In this document: piece after piece, positions 1 to 12,155 of the stretch | Position numbering within the stretch: the stretch's first letter is position 1 | Layout of the letters: each line of letters opens with the position of its first letter | Source of the DNA: Polytrichum commune | Taxonomy: Eukaryota; Streptophyta; Polytrichopsida; Polytrichales; Polytrichaceae | Assembly: GCA_950295325.1 (NCBI GenBank) | Contig: OX485805.1 | Coordinates: forward strand, 56,690,758-56,754,757 | DNA length: 64,000 nt | Reading direction: 5' to 3' | Program-made: the position numbers and the translations under genes | Notes under the pieces: model-generated | Databases searched by the model: none | Told to the model about the DNA's origin: nothing | Seen by the model: the letters and a program-made list of their open reading frames with translations, nothing else

Positions 1-345
1 AACCAAATGTTATTTCCATGAATTTCTATTCATGCGGGTCCTCATGCATGATAAAATAGAATTTATTAACGGTTGTGAGCGTTTGGAATGCCATGGTCTC
101 CCGGTTTTGTGTTAGGCCTACCTCCAAGAGGTGGTTATCGAAAAAAGCCCAAGTGACCATTAACATGATCCATTTGATGCCATGTAGGAATCCATGTAGA
201 CCTTACATCCATCTTGCATTCACATACTCCGTTGGTCCCTCAAGCGTAGAGTGAAGCGAACTTGGACCGGCTCCGCCTTTTCCACCAATGAGAGTGCTTG
301 AAGTGTAATGGTCACGGGCTCTCAGTCTCGTGTGTGAAGTGGCCC
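1..345 (+). repeat. Family A MITE, right part (cut by window edge)
   Basis: The right end reads CTCGTGTGTGAAGTGGCCC followed by TAA. This is the inverted form of the TTA + GGGCCACTTCACAC end seen at 35,375. The body is close to the copies at 11,708-12,155 and 16,230-16,732; shared landmarks are the block around GTTAGGCCTACCTCCAAGAG and the block around GGTCCCTCAAG. The left end lies outside the window. The target (TTA) and ends suggest a non-autonomous PIF/Harbinger-type element. It carries no coding capacity. Confidence 0.75.
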
Positions 346-696
346 TAAGTAGACTAGGAGAGCTTAGAAGTTACTTGACTTTCATTTTGAAAGAAACTCA
401 AAATTTAACTCACATATACCTCATGTTTGTTGAGATACTTTTGAGGGAAAAAAAATTCTGTTTTCAGAATGTTACACTTCAACAAAATACCTAGACTTGT
501 AACTAATTTCTGGAGGACCTTCAGGAGTCCAATCCACCTGCTACTAATCTTTGCCAGTAATGAGAAAACTGAGATTATTACTATACATATTGCCAAACTA
601 TGAGCATTTGTGTAATGCCATTAATGTTGAACCTAACTTATGTCTCATAGTACCCAACTCTGAAATACCAACTTGCAACTAGGCTCAAATGTTTCA
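346..696. other. Unassigned AT-rich spacer
   Basis: No gene, RNA or repeat structure is recognised here. The only open frame is short (63 codons, minus strand) and resembles nothing I know. Confidence 0.5.
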
Positions 697-1470
697 TCCT
701 TAGGTAGAGAACCCTTATATGGTTACTTTTTCGGACTAGCCCACTTCTCCTAGAAAATGAAAAATGCAATTAGTACAAAGTTGGTCAGTGAACCCAAATT
801 GAGGTTGTAGCCACTTTCCTTATAAATGCTCACTTTTCTCATAGCTTATATGATTGTCTTATTCGTCATCTAAGTGAATATTCTCGTGCTCGTGAAATGT
901 CATATACAGTAGACATACCCATTTCTGATAACCCCCCAATCTTGATACATAGAGTCCCCTAAAGTTGTGAAGTTTCACAGATGCAACCATCGTTTACTAA
1001 CGTGGGAAAAGCTATGAAGAATCACACATGTAGCAGCCACATGCGGCGTGATGGAAACAGTGGTTAAAAGGGCACGGATTGTACTCAAGTTTTCATCTCC
1101 TAGATATTAGAAATAAGTCGACCTATGTTGTGAATATGAGTTGGGAGCAAACCCTACTTTTGAAAATTTGCATTAATTTCAAAAACTTTGAATTAAATTG
1201 TGGTTTTTTAGTTGAACATTGTGATATCAATTCTCAACCTCACACATGTACTACAGTTGTGCAAAATTGCTTAGGTTGATGAAAATGGGTATGTCTACCT
1301 TAGGTCCCCTCCAAACATATGTTTATTGAACCTAGAATGGTTATGATATTTTAGACACACAACCCAATCTCGTTCAAACACGCGTCATTTTTAATATCCA
1401 TTTTTGGAGCTACACCAAACCACATTCCACTCAAATATAGGTGCCATAACTTAATGAGAGAAGTACTCCA
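697..1470 (+). repeat. Family B element copy, split by a nested element
   Basis: The left part (697-907) and the right part (1,299-1,470) align with consecutive parts of other family B copies such as 10,372-10,600 and 37,727-38,245. Landmarks are AGCCCACTTCTCCTAG, GTGAATATTCTCGTGCTC and CCACTCAAATATAGGTG. About 390 bp of foreign sequence separates the two halves (next entry). The family is noncoding and present in more than a dozen copies of both orientations in this window. Confidence 0.7.
909..1298. mobile_element. Small inverted-repeat element nested in family B
   Basis: The ends are inverted copies: GTAGACATACCCATTT on the left and AAATGGGTATGTCTAC on the right. They sit exactly where the surrounding family B copy is interrupted. 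The length of about 390 bp and the lack of an ORF fit a MITE. The terminal bases resemble those of family B (GGTAGAC...), so it may be a related subfamily that inserted into its own kind. The target duplication is not clear. Confidence 0.6.
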
Positions 1471-1783
1471 ATACGTTGTGTCTACATCATGGGTAGGTGC
1501 AAATCAACATGTCAAGGTGGATGTGTATAGTACTATAAAAGCCATTGATCTTTCTACTCTCCTCTATAAGTGCCGGAAGGCCATAAATGTCAAAATGAAT
1601 TGTTGTCGTCCAAGCTCCATTCATGTTATATCATTTCACCTGGTCAATTTCATGCCTCCATCATAATATGTAAATTTCCTAATTTGTGTTTTATATAATT
1701 CTAATATTTTGTGCTTTTAGAGTTCATTAAGGTGTTCATGGTCCTCCCACGGTATTTGCAAGGTCCTTCCAATGCCTCACTTT

Positions 1784-1803
1784 GGGGGGGGGGGGGGGGG
1801 GGG
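1784..1803 (+). repeat. Poly-G tract (20 G)
   Basis: An uninterrupted run of 20 G on the + strand in otherwise AT-rich sequence. It can form a G-quadruplex and is also prone to length error in sequencing. Confidence 0.9.
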
Positions 1804-1841
1804 TATATCGTGGCCTTCGAAAAGGTAAGAAGATGCTTTGA

Positions 1842-2215
1842 TCTTCTTTATCGGACACCGACATTTTGAGTGTTGTGTGGTTAGGCGTGCATCTAACAAT
1901 GACATCACATGTTCAAAGAGACACGTGTTTAAAGATATTGGATTACATGTTCAATATTCAAGATCTATTCAAGGTTCAATAGTTAGGGCATCGGGTCATT
2001 GGCATTACGAACGGACACTTCATTCACGCCGGCCCCTTGCTAAAAAGGGACCGGAGTTTCTATCTATCTTCAATAGTCATCAAAGATTGGATGGATTTAT
2101 ATATGATCAGTTACTTGAAGAAAGAGAATCCTCACTTTGATGATATGAATATATGCATACGAGCTCCGAAAATTGAGAGGAAAATGGTTATGGGTTTGAT
2201 GGTCTAATCTTACAA
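1842..2215 (-). repeat. Family B element copy (degenerate)
   Basis: Reverse-oriented family B landmarks are present in order: the GTGTGGTTAGGCGTGCATCT block, the ACACGTGTTTAAAGATATTG block, then the TCACTTTGATGAT block and GAGCTCCGAAAATTGAGAGG. The 100-codon open frame at 1,838-2,140 lies entirely within this repeat, so I do not call it a gene. Confidence 0.6.
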
Positions 2216-4439
2216 CATGTTGAGTATTTCTTTAGCAAAATGAAGTTGAAGGAGTCGCCAAAGCCTCTATATCGATAGTTACTCCTTGAAGTTGTTTAAC
2301 CAAATATAACACTTCATGAAGGGAACAATAACATCAGATTAGCAATAGTTACTGGGTGCAAGCATGGTAAAGTGGACCAAAAAAATGCTCTGGTATACTA
2401 AAACCATAATTTTTTTGGTCAAAGGCCTAAAAGTAGTAGCAAAGAGTTATTTAAATTGGAATTTTTTTTATGATGACCTCTATTGTTGTGTTAAATACTC
2501 AAATGTAGAATATCAAGTTGAGATCTTCAATACTTAGCATCAAAAGTGATGCTCAAAAACAAATGGTTGAGTCTGGTTTTGGATGTAGATTTCATGACCT
2601 TAACTATTTTGAAGTTAGAATTTTTTTGTATTCCTTGAATTCATTATCTACTTGAGGGCATCACCACAAAACTTTGTAAAAAACTATCAATTTAATGTAA
2701 TTTTATCATATTTTAAACAAAATTTAGACAATCACTTATTCAATATCACCTACTTGCATGCCACTTGCACCGTCTTCTAAAATAGGTAGACTTTTCTTGG
2801 AATTCTTTTTGTCATCACAAATTTCTTGGCTTTGTAGATCAAGATGTTTTAAAAATGTCTATGGTTTATTTCTTCACAAAATTCAAAGTTAGTACATAAA
2901 ATTAAATCACTTTCACTTAACACTAGGCAGGGATCAGGAGTTGTCCACTTTACCGTGCTTGCACCCTACTCCATAAATTTTACTATAATCTTGTGAAGTG
3001 CAAACATCTTAATAAGACATTATGAAAGTTTGGCCACTTCAAGATCTTAGTATGGTTGTAACTCACGCCCACTACATAGAAACTATGATTTCATCCAATT
3101 GTATGAAATTTCAAAACAAACAAAAAAAATTCGTTTTTGTGCCTATGATGAATATATATAGCTTATTTAATTCTACAACCATCATAAGAGGATAATTATT
3201 AAAAATCATAATTTATTCTTGTTTTATACTGTACAAATGTGATCCTTTGACATTGCGTAATAGTTTAATTTCGTGATATATCTCATTCTAAAAAAAACTC
3301 TTGACATCATCAATTCATAACATTGGCATCTCATCAAGTGTCTTATCCCCCAATGTTGAATTTGGATTGAGTCACCATATATACACACATTTAAGCGACC
3401 TACAACGAGGGCAGGTAAGTGATGACGAAGTCACCTTTTCATACTTCCAAAACAGTCGACCATCGACAACAGATGGCAACATGTTGAGCGAACACTTCGA
3501 AGATGGCCTGGGACATAATTTTACATGCACAGGTGCAATGGACTCGGGTGGTATGGGTCCAAACTACAACTCTCATGGTGTGAATACGAGCCTTAGGACA
3601 AGTGTATGGATTCCAAAAGACGGCAAAAAGGAGAGGGTCCTCTAAGTACACCGTTAGTACAGCAGTGCTGATTTGCACAGCTTTTTGGACACTTGGGCCC
3701 CAGAAATCCCCCCAAAAAACTAAAAAAACGAACATGCAACGTGCAACATAAATCATGTTGTGTTTCATACGCGGGTTGATAAGTCCACAAATGAGAAGGA
3801 GAAGAAGCCTGGCGAGGACTCAAGACTCCGACAATTTGTCCGATCGTTAATGTGGGTAACCAATTTTGGCTAACGAAAGTTCAATAGGTTGTTCAGATGT
3901 TACACAACGTGATTGACTTTGCCTGGTAAAATGTTACAATCTTGTTAGATAGTTATAATAGCACAACGTAACTTTGATAGTAACATGCGCTAATTGGGAT
4001 AATCAGTGTACACTTTTTTTTTATCAACTATTAAACGAGAGCATTATAAAAGTTTTAGCGAGGTGTGCATTCAAATGGTCACCCACACTAAGGGTGGGAA
4101 GTTACAGCCGGGTCCAAGATCGACGAGATTTCAAATTTGAGCGATGCTATTGGTCGAGAGCAAACTTATGGACCCAAGGAGGATTGTATTAGTTTTTGGG
4201 TCCATTTGAAAAAATAAAGTGGTGTTAGTGCGGCATCACTTTCCAGCTGAGTCTTGGTGGATTCCGTTCAAAAAGATACTCCTCCTAGTTTGAGAAATCA
4301 ATCTTGAGTCCAAAAGTAAGGTCCACAAGGGTTGTTTTGGACCCCAAGTTTCTTTGACCTAGACCTTACGTAAATCTAACCTAATAGGACACCCTTGTGT
4401 AATGTAGATGTGCTTGAATCAAACACAACAACAATTTGG
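2216..4439. other. Unassigned stretch, no supported gene
   Basis: AT-rich sequence with short homopolymer runs. An open frame of 114 codons lies at 3,301-3,645 (+), but a 109-codon frame overlaps it on the other strand. The protein shows no recognisable motif, and no splice or promoter context supports it. I treat it as chance. Confidence 0.4.
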
Positions 4440-4665
4440 TCAACTTTATTTGAGTGGTATTTGGTTAGGTGTGGATCTAAGGTCTCGCATCAAAAAGACA
4501 TGTGTTTAAAAGAGATTGGACTACATGCTCAAAGTATACTAACCCTTTAGGCTTTACAGTTAGCATGGCTGGGGGAACCTATATATGACTACTTCATGAG
4601 CATAAAATTTTTCACTTTGATAATAAATAACATATTCGAATGAGCTCCAAAAATGAAAGTGTCCA
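4440..4665 (-). repeat. Family B element fragment
   Basis: Reverse-oriented family B blocks are recognisable: TGGTTAGGTGTGGATCTAAG, the GACATGTGTTTAAAAGAGAT block and the TTTGATAATAAATAACATATTCG block with GAGCTCCAAAAATG. Both ends are degraded. Confidence 0.5.
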
Positions 4666-5689
4666 AATAACACACGTTTGCCTTAATGTTTTTTTGTTTT
4701 TTTTTCCTTCACAAATTGAAAATTCAATTGCAAAAGACACGTCTGCCTTAGTTGACAGGTTGCACAGCACGACCCTGTGAGTTAGCCCACAAAAGTGGAT
4801 TTTTTTTAAAAATTTTTTTTGGTTATGTAATGAGCCACAGTACTGGGCTTACTTCCGGTTTCAGGCAATAATTGCACGTGCCACAATGGCCGCCATTGTC
4901 ACTATGTAATTTAAGTAACAAATAGGCATTTTAAATTTCAATCATAAAATATTGTTTGGTTGCCTTGTAGTAAAAGACTTGATGCTCACAAGATGCCTCT
5001 TGTCATCGTGCAATGTTCATTCTTGGCAACGTATTTCGACGTCCGGGGTGGTATAATGCACTAGGTAGAATCTACATTTTTATTAGAATATGGTGTGCAA
5101 GTGGTCTACATGGAAACTAACCCTAATAATATTTTCTCATTGCCTGAATGCATTTCAGTCATACTAACAACTTAATTTGTTATGTTATGGTTGCAGGTTA
5201 TTAGTTTTCTACCGTTTTGGATGACTTGACATTTCATTTCATGAAAGTTTGACTACAACACTGCCAAAGTTTCAAACGTTATCACCTCCTATGGACTGAA
5301 ATGAAATCAATTTTAAAGTACACACTTGGAATATCTTTCAAGAGATTCTTCAAGGAAAATACATTCATCTTGATTGTATAATAAGCACATTCAATTCTCA
5401 TGTTCCTAATTTGGATTTGCCTATCAACATACATCAACATTTTCAATAGTAGACTTGGTGGTAGTAAGCAAACCAACAATAGTGTCCATTTAAGCCCGAG
5501 CCACTAGTAAAATACCAACATCCACAACTTCCTCGTGACAAAAATCACATTTAAGGTATGTGGGCCTATTGTGGGCACTTTCAATGCCACATACATTTCA
5601 TGCGATTGGATTTGATTGGGACTTGTCTCGTGTAGTTACTAAATCGCAAAACTTGAAGATTGTCACTTCTTCATGTTTCATTATCAACA
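4666..5689. other. Unassigned AT-rich spacer
   Basis: No recognisable gene, RNA or repeat boundary. The only minus-strand frame here is 65 codons, and I see no support for it. Confidence 0.4.
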
Positions 5690-5905
5690 TAAGTGTGGAG
5701 TGGCCTATGTGATCATCCAACAAGAAAGAGATCCTTCACTTTGATGATGAACAAGACATTCATACAAACTCAAAAAAATATGAGGAAAATTGGTTACATA
5801 CCTCACTTTGGATTTGCTAATCATCTCGCACTAATTTTTGTGTTTCATATCCTATGAGAAGTGGATGTAGAGTTAAACACACGTCCGTTTAGCATCTACT
5901 TTCCT
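5690..5905 (-). repeat. Family B element fragment
   Basis: Shares with other copies the series AAGAGATCCTTCACTTTGAT, the CATACAAACTCAAAAAAATATGAGGAAA region and the CATATCCTATGAGAAGTGGA block. This is the inverted family B right half. Confidence 0.5.
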
Positions 5906-5934
5906 TACTCGGATGGGACAGGCATATTAGGGCT

Positions 5935-7330
5935 AGTGTTGGACTAGTACCATATTTTTTTCTCTATACCATTTGGGTACCTACAATGAGTATTTCACTT
6001 TATTTGGTACTGGTAGGTTTTGGATATGTGACGGTATTTTTGTTTTTGATGCAACACATGGCCATATATCATGCAAGAACCTCAATACCTAGGCAAAAGC
6101 ACGCTAATATGAATAGACTTAGAATGGTATTGGCCCAATTTATAATAACTCGGGTTATGCAAAAATTCTCTCACCTTGACATACCCGCCAAATATCAATA
6201 TTTGAATGGAATTACAATATTAATATCCACCATTCAATTTTTTGGTATCGTTGTTGATAGCATACATTCACCTATATACTAGGCCAACATTGGGTAGGAC
6301 CACTGTTGGACTAGTATTGCCTTTTCCTAAACCATTTGGGTATCTATAAAGAGGATTTCACATATTTTGATACCAATAGGGTATGGGTATTTGATGGTAT
6401 TTTTGTTTTCAACACCATTTGGGTCTACATACCATGCCGTACCCTTCGTTTCTAAGTAAAATTGCCCTAGTATCAATATGGCTCAGAATGGTATTGACCC
6501 ATATATTAACTTAGGTATACAAAGATTCTCTCACCTTGACATACTTACCAAACATCAATATTTGACTAGTATTGCACTTGTGATACCTAGGCGAGTTGAG
6601 AATGAAGGAAGGATATTTGCTTAGTAAGCGGGTAGATCCCATGGCCTCATCCAAGCTACATTGCAGAACCTGAGTACCTTGAAAAAGATGGGCATTGCAA
6701 AGCTGATTCCCAAACCCATGAAATAGTGATTCCAACATCGATATCAATTATTGATACCATGCATTCATTAAAAAATTTTAAAAATTGAATAACAAAAATG
6801 AAAACATTGGGTCTTCTTTTCCCCCAACGTGAATAGGTGGTCATTCTCGCCTACCTTGATCACCATTTACCAAATACCAATGTAAGGTACTTCCGCCCTT
6901 TCGGGAGGTGGCCAACAAAACCATGCATTCACCTATACACCGGTCCAACATCGCTTAAGACCACGTAATCGAGGCTTACAGGTACAATTCATGTGGGGTT
7001 CACTTAGCAACTTGCAAGAGAAGATTAACAACAACAACCTCCATGCATGCACGGCCGGAGTGGGTTAACTAAAGCAAAAGGGGGGTGTTATTACTTGGGT
7101 CAGCACCATGTTGAACCATATTGATACCAAAGATGGGTTTGCCTAAATACGTAGGTTCTTGCATGGTGTATAAACCCAAATGATATCGAAAACATAAATA
7201 CGGTGAAATACCCATACCCTCGTGGTATCGTCAACATAGATTACCCGAACAGTATCAGAAGGAAAAAAGAAGACGATACCAAACCGATATTGGGTAGACC
7301 ACATACACAACGCTTCCAGGTACAACGGCT
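5935..7330. repeat. Family C: local array of diverged repeats
   Basis: The sequences at about 5,935-6,290 and 6,290-6,600 are diverged direct copies with the same landmarks in order: GGACTAGTA, ACCATTTGGGTA, a phrase like GGTTTTGGATATGTGACGG, then CTCTCACCTTGACATAC. Shorter and partly inverted pieces recur at about 6,850-6,960 and 7,100-7,330. A second pair, about 350 bp apart (6,945-7,085 and 7,295-7,425), shares CCTCCATGCATGCAC. None is coding. Confidence 0.6.
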
Positions 7331-7418
7331 GGGGGCTTTTACTTCACAACTCACAAAGGAAGACTAACAACCAGCACAGCCACCACCTCCATGCATGCAC
7401 CGCCGGAAGGAAGAGGAA

Positions 7419-7442
7419 GGGGGGGGGGGGGGGGGGGGGGGG
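7419..7442 (+). repeat. Poly-G tract (24 G)
   Basis: The longest G run in the window, in a local GC-rich patch (about 7,395-7,690). Another run of 12 G lies at 7,633-7,644, just before the hairpin. The open frames here are low-complexity glycine or proline frames produced by the run. Confidence 0.9.
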
Positions 7443-7643
7443 CGTTTCCAATCCCCGTCTCCCGGATTCCAAGGAGCCCTGCCCCCCTGCCAGGGAAAGG
7501 GAGGGGCGGGCCGTCGTCGGTGGCTGATGAGCCCTAACTTAGTCCCCAGCTGCCGGGATTCCCAAGGCAAAGGCAGGCGGGCGGGCGGCTGGCCGGACGG
7601 GTGGCATATGCCACCGTCTCCGGGTGTTTTTTGGGGGGGGGGG

Positions 7644-8127
7644 GTGCCCGGGAAGTTTTTGGGCAGGCATAGTCGGTCAAGATCCGAGTGATTCTAAATC
7701 CAGCCGGTTACATGTTGACCTCATCTTCCGGTTTTGCTTTCATTCACCTTGAGGTACATTCTTCTACGGATTCCTCTAAAATGATCGGTAATCCTCCCCA
7801 AGTCTCCAACTTCACCCAATGGTTATTTCTCAAACTCCACCGGTTCATCTGCAACTAACCGCCGGTTCTCATCAGACAGTGGTCAGCACCACTGCTTGGG
7901 AAGACCCGACGGTTAGTTACAGATGAACCGGTCGAGTTTGAGAAATAACCACCGGTTGAAGTTGGAGACTTGGGGAGGATTACCGATCATTTTAGAGGAA
8001 TCTGTAGAAGAATGTACCTCAAAGTGAATGAAAGCAAAACCGGAAGATGATGTGAACATGTAACCGGTCAGATTTAGAATCACTCGGATCTTGACCGACT
8101 ATGCCTGCCAAAAAACTTCCCGGGCAC
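7644..8127. repeat. Long inverted repeat (222-bp arms, 40-bp loop)
   Basis: The left arm is 7,644-7,865 and the right arm 7,906-8,127. Counting by eye, about 14 of 222 paired positions differ (roughly 94% identity), with no large gaps. The loop contains the smaller palindrome AGTGGTCAGCACCACT. Motifs of the form CCGGTT recur through the arms. No ORF spans it. It could be a foldback transposon or a source of long-hairpin small RNA. The sequence cannot decide between these. Confidence 0.85.
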
Positions 8128-9668
8128 TGGTCAGCACATCATTCGGAGTTATTGAGCAATCAATAATGTAAACTACAGTGTGTGTGCAGTGACTCGTGTT
8201 GCCACCCAATCCAATCCGTTCGTTAGGGTCCTCTCTCTCTATCTCTCATGAGGACAACTAAGTCCCCTTACAATGTTTGAACTGGATTGAAGTGAAGCCC
8301 CGTGTTTCGCTCTTTTCCGTTATGCCAGTAGCAGCGCCCGGGTGGGGAGGGGAAGGGGAAGGGGGAGCAAGCAGGCGGGCCAAAGAAGAAGAAGGAAGGA
8401 AGGAAGGAAAACTGTTAGGTTATGGTTGTGGGCCACCACTAGCCTTTTGGGATGGGGCTTGGAGCTCGTGAGGGAGTGGAAGACTTTGGGACGTGTACGT
8501 CGACAAAGGTGATGTCACCTTTGGTGTGAAGTTGGCGGTGGGCCAATAATGGACTCTTCGAGGAACTTATTTGGTTCCACTGTGCAAATATACTAGGTTT
8601 TCGTTGGTAGTCATTGCCTAGTAGCAGTACATGATTTTTGGTGTGATGATAGAGTTGTTCTTACAATTAAAGGTTGAGAGCAGCCATCCAATATTTGGAG
8701 GTGTATCTTCTCTTTTGGGGTGTTACTAGTCAAAATCCCTCCAATTTTAACAAATACTTTGGACTTCAACATGTTATGTCCACAAATCTTGTGGCACCCA
8801 ATCAGATCTTAAGCTTGATTGACATATTTGCAAGAAAAGACGTCAACTCGGGGCTAAAATTTGGCGATGCCGAGAATAGAAGTGAATACTCTTTGACCAT
8901 GTAGAAATTTCTAGGTCCTAACATGGGAGAGGCAAGCTACCGGAGTTTCCTAGTAGCTTGGGTGGGTGTTTGCTTGATACTCAATCAAAGTGCCCAAAAC
9001 AATTGGGTGGTCTGGAAAATAATATATCAAAGTTGGGCAGTTGCAAAGTAAAATTAAAATAAGTTAGGCATTCATCCAAGTTTTTATTATAGTTTTAAAA
9101 TACCTATTGCTAATTTCATCTAAGGTGGTCAATTTACCCTAAACCCTGACCTTCACCCTCAATTTAATCATAGGTGTGCATTTAACCATTTGCTTCCTAA
9201 GTGGTCAAGAGTGGGCCATGGCTAATTGACCAAAATGACAAGACTAACGAAAATTAATTTGCAAAAAAATCGGAATGTTGAAAAGAAAAGGTTCTCTTAA
9301 AACGTTTTGCAAAGAAAAAATCTGAAGTAGAATTATTAAACATGTGATCTCCGTAAGTAGCCCAAAACATCCATTTAGGAAGACTGCAACATTGGTATAA
9401 CTTCGGCATTCGTTTTGAGTGACACGATTTGAGTCAAAATAATTTAAATTTGAAGGTTGATTGTTATCATATAGTTTAAGCACATATACCCTCGAGAGTT
9501 CAATAAATGTGCCTATTTTCTATGCTCATTGCAAGATTTGCACAAGTCCTCCCAACTTCATTGCAATGTCTTTGGAAGCATGGAATTAGATGAAATTTTA
9601 TGTTGGGTGGTAGTTCTCTCGAGCAAACTCGGGACCATGCCAAAACAATGGTTAAATTACATCAACTT
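8128..9668. other. Unassigned spacer
   Basis: Contains a GGAAGGAAGG short repeat near 8,392-8,410 and a CT-rich run near 8,230. No gene is recognised. Frames of up to 79 codons resemble nothing known. Confidence 0.4.
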
Positions 9669-9814
9669 CACAACATTATTCATATCCATAACAATGTTTT
9701 GTGGGACTAGCAGTATCCCACAAAATATTCCTGACATTTGTGACTAAACGTGAGGAATATTTTGTGGAATATTGCTAGTCCCACATAACATTGTTATGAA
9801 CATGAATAATGTCA
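9669..9814. repeat. Inverted repeat (about 65-bp arms)
   Basis: The left arm (about 9,669-9,734) and right arm (about 9,750-9,814) pair with a few mismatches around a loop of about 15 bases. Shared blocks are CATAACAATGTT, GTGGGACTAGCA and CACAAAATATTCCT. The size and arm similarity fit a foldback MITE or a young miRNA-like hairpin. It is noncoding. Confidence 0.75.
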
Positions 9815-10371
9815 TGTTATCATCTAAACTATTAAATAGAGTTAATCCAATTATTTTGACCAAATTGTCATGCCAAAGATGACCTTAGAATTTGCACGAA
9901 TGTAATTTTGGATGAAGACTATCTAGACGGTTTAGAAACTAAGTTGTTGTTAGTGTCTAGATACATCTAATGTCATGGGGATTTGGTACCAAGTGTCTTC
10001 ACATAACATGTTTCCGGATGGAACATTTTGAGATCAAAACAGGCTTGAGAATTCAAGAGTTGAGGGAGAGTGACCACATAAGGCCCACATACTGCATGGG
10101 AAATTCGGGAACTCTCGAGGAGTAGTACGCAATTGAATTAGGTGCTCCCATGCACTTGAATCGCAATGATTCCCGGCAACACGCTCGAGCCATGGTGAAA
10201 TGGATGTGAACTTCAGTTGACCCAATTTACGTCGAGTGCAAGCTTCAACCAATATAATTGACAACATGCCATTAAGACATTTGCAGGATTCACATGGTTA
10301 TGGTACATGGTTGTGGTACATGGTTATGATAATGCTTACGTATCAAACAAATTTAGGTTAAATTATGATAA

Positions 10372-10960
10372 GGTAGACGGGTCTTAAATGGTTGCTTTTT
10401 TTTCCAACTAGCGCACTTCTCTTAGGATATGAAGCATGTGATGGATGGTTAGTAAATCCAAAACGAGGCCGTAGCCACTTTCCTAATAATTTTCAAAGCT
10501 CACATGAACATCTTATTCAATATCAATGCAAAGATTCTTGTGCTCGTTAAATGGTCATGTAGGTCCTTCCCCCAATTATGGTTATTGTTGAGCTTAGAAT
10601 GGTTATCATCTTGAGCATGCAATCCGATCTCTTTTAGGGATATGTTTTTTTAATACAAATTAGTAGAAGATGGTTAGCAAATCCAAATCAAAGCCATAGC
10701 CACTTTCGTCATACTTTTCAAAGCTCGTATGAATATCTTATTCATTATCAAAGTGAATATCCTCGTGCTCATTAACTAGTCATACATATCCCTCCCCCCC
10801 CCCCCCCCCAATTAGGTTTACTATACAATTATCACAGTTGCTACATGCAATGTAATCTCTTTTACACACCAGGCTTTTTCGTATTTGTTCTTGGAACCAC
10901 ACCTAACCACACACCGCCCAGATATAGATGCATGATTAAGATGAGCAGCCAAATGAGACA
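10372..10960 (+). repeat. Two family B copies in tandem (partial)
   Basis: The first copy begins AAGGTAGACGGGTCTTAAAT and runs to about 10,650. The second restarts with GATGGTTAGCAAATCCAAAT and CATATCCC. Both carry the CCACTTTC...TCTTATTCA...CTCGTGCTC series, and the second ends with CCTAACCACACACCGCCCAG. A run of 16 C lies at 10,794-10,809 inside the second copy. Confidence 0.65.
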
Positions 10961-11707
10961 CGTGTATGATAGACCCCACAAACGCAACGCACTTACTATT
11001 TTAGGGTTTTTACATCGGATGAATGAGAGGTACGCTCGTATACGATAATTCTTTTATGTCTCCGTCGAAACAAGCGACCAATGGGGGCCTCTCAATGGCA
11101 GGCAGGCAAGCTGGCATCTGAGTAAGATACCCTTATTATTCAACGTATGTGTATTGGAATTAAGTGGCGCCTGGCAAAGCTTATCGTTCCAGCCAAATGG
11201 GAACGCCAACTATGAATGCTCTCAGCAGCAGTTTGCTTGAGTGCCTTAGGCTGAGCACAGCTAAGCTCTGGCATTGGACTTTAATTGAAATTGTGTGCGT
11301 GATTGCGGCACCTGCCTTCCTACAAAAGGGTCGAGAAAACCCTCACACACCTACACTAAATAAGTGGCTCATCTAGTGGAGGCTCTACTGCCCTTTTACC
11401 TGTGGCCTACCTACTTTCGTTGCAATTAAAGTGGTTGATGGAGTATAGTGTGCCATTCGCTTATAGTCCACCCACATTTACTGGTCCGGTCCACCATTGA
11501 ATGGTTCTTACTAGCAGGGGTCACTTTTAGAGTTGGTTTAACCAGTGAGAGTCACTAGATGTAACCCGTGCTGGTACTCACCATTTACTGATGGCCCGCA
11601 CCAGTAAGTGTGGGTGGACTACTAATTGTCCAATCGGTTGTTTACACCCCAACAAGCTCTTCCAAGCTCGTTTGTGGGGTGTCATGGAAGAAGTGGGCCG
11701 GGCCTAA
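10961..11707. other. Unassigned spacer
   Basis: No supported gene. The 70-codon frame near 11,164-11,376 (+) has no recognisable motif. A loose inverted match between AGTCCACCCACATTTACTGG (near 11,465) and the CAGTAAGTGTGGGTGGAC block (near 11,600) suggests a small degenerate foldback. Confidence 0.4.
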
Positions 11708-12155
11708 GGGTTGATTTGCGCACAAGCCAAGAGCCATGACCATGAAATTGTGAGAGCCCCAAAAAAACGTCCAAAGGCCGTATCGAGACACCTTTAAAAT
11801 TGTGTAGTGTGGTCACGGATCCTTGAGAGCAATGTGAAGTCATAAGTGACCAGGACCTCAACCAAATGTTATTTCAATGAATTTCTATTCATGATAGAAT
11901 AAATCAACTGTTGTGAGTGTTCGGAAGGCCATGGTCTCCCAGTTTGGTGTTGGGCCTACCTCCAAGAGATGTTTTTTGAAAATAGTCCAAGTCACCATGA
12001 AACATGATCCATTTGATGCCATGTAGGAATCCATGTAGACTTTACATGCATCTTGCATTCAAATATATACTCCATTGGTCCCTCGAGCGTAGTGTGAAGG
12101 AGCGAACTTGGACCGGCTCCGCCTTTTCCACCAATGAGAGTGCTTGAAGTGTAAG
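11708..12155 (+). repeat. Family A MITE copy, right end truncated
   Basis: The left end follows CCTAA and reads GGGTTGATTTGCGCACAAGC, a diverged form of the family end. The body aligns with 16,230-16,732, including the GGCCGTATCGAGACACC block and the CTCAACCAAATGTTATTTC block. It stops at about GCTTGAAGTGTAA, short of the usual GGTCACGGGCTCTC right end. Confidence 0.7.

Noticed and set aside
3301-3645. 114-codon ORF as a gene
   Set aside because: An antisense frame of similar length overlaps it, no domain is recognised, and no splice or promoter context supports it.
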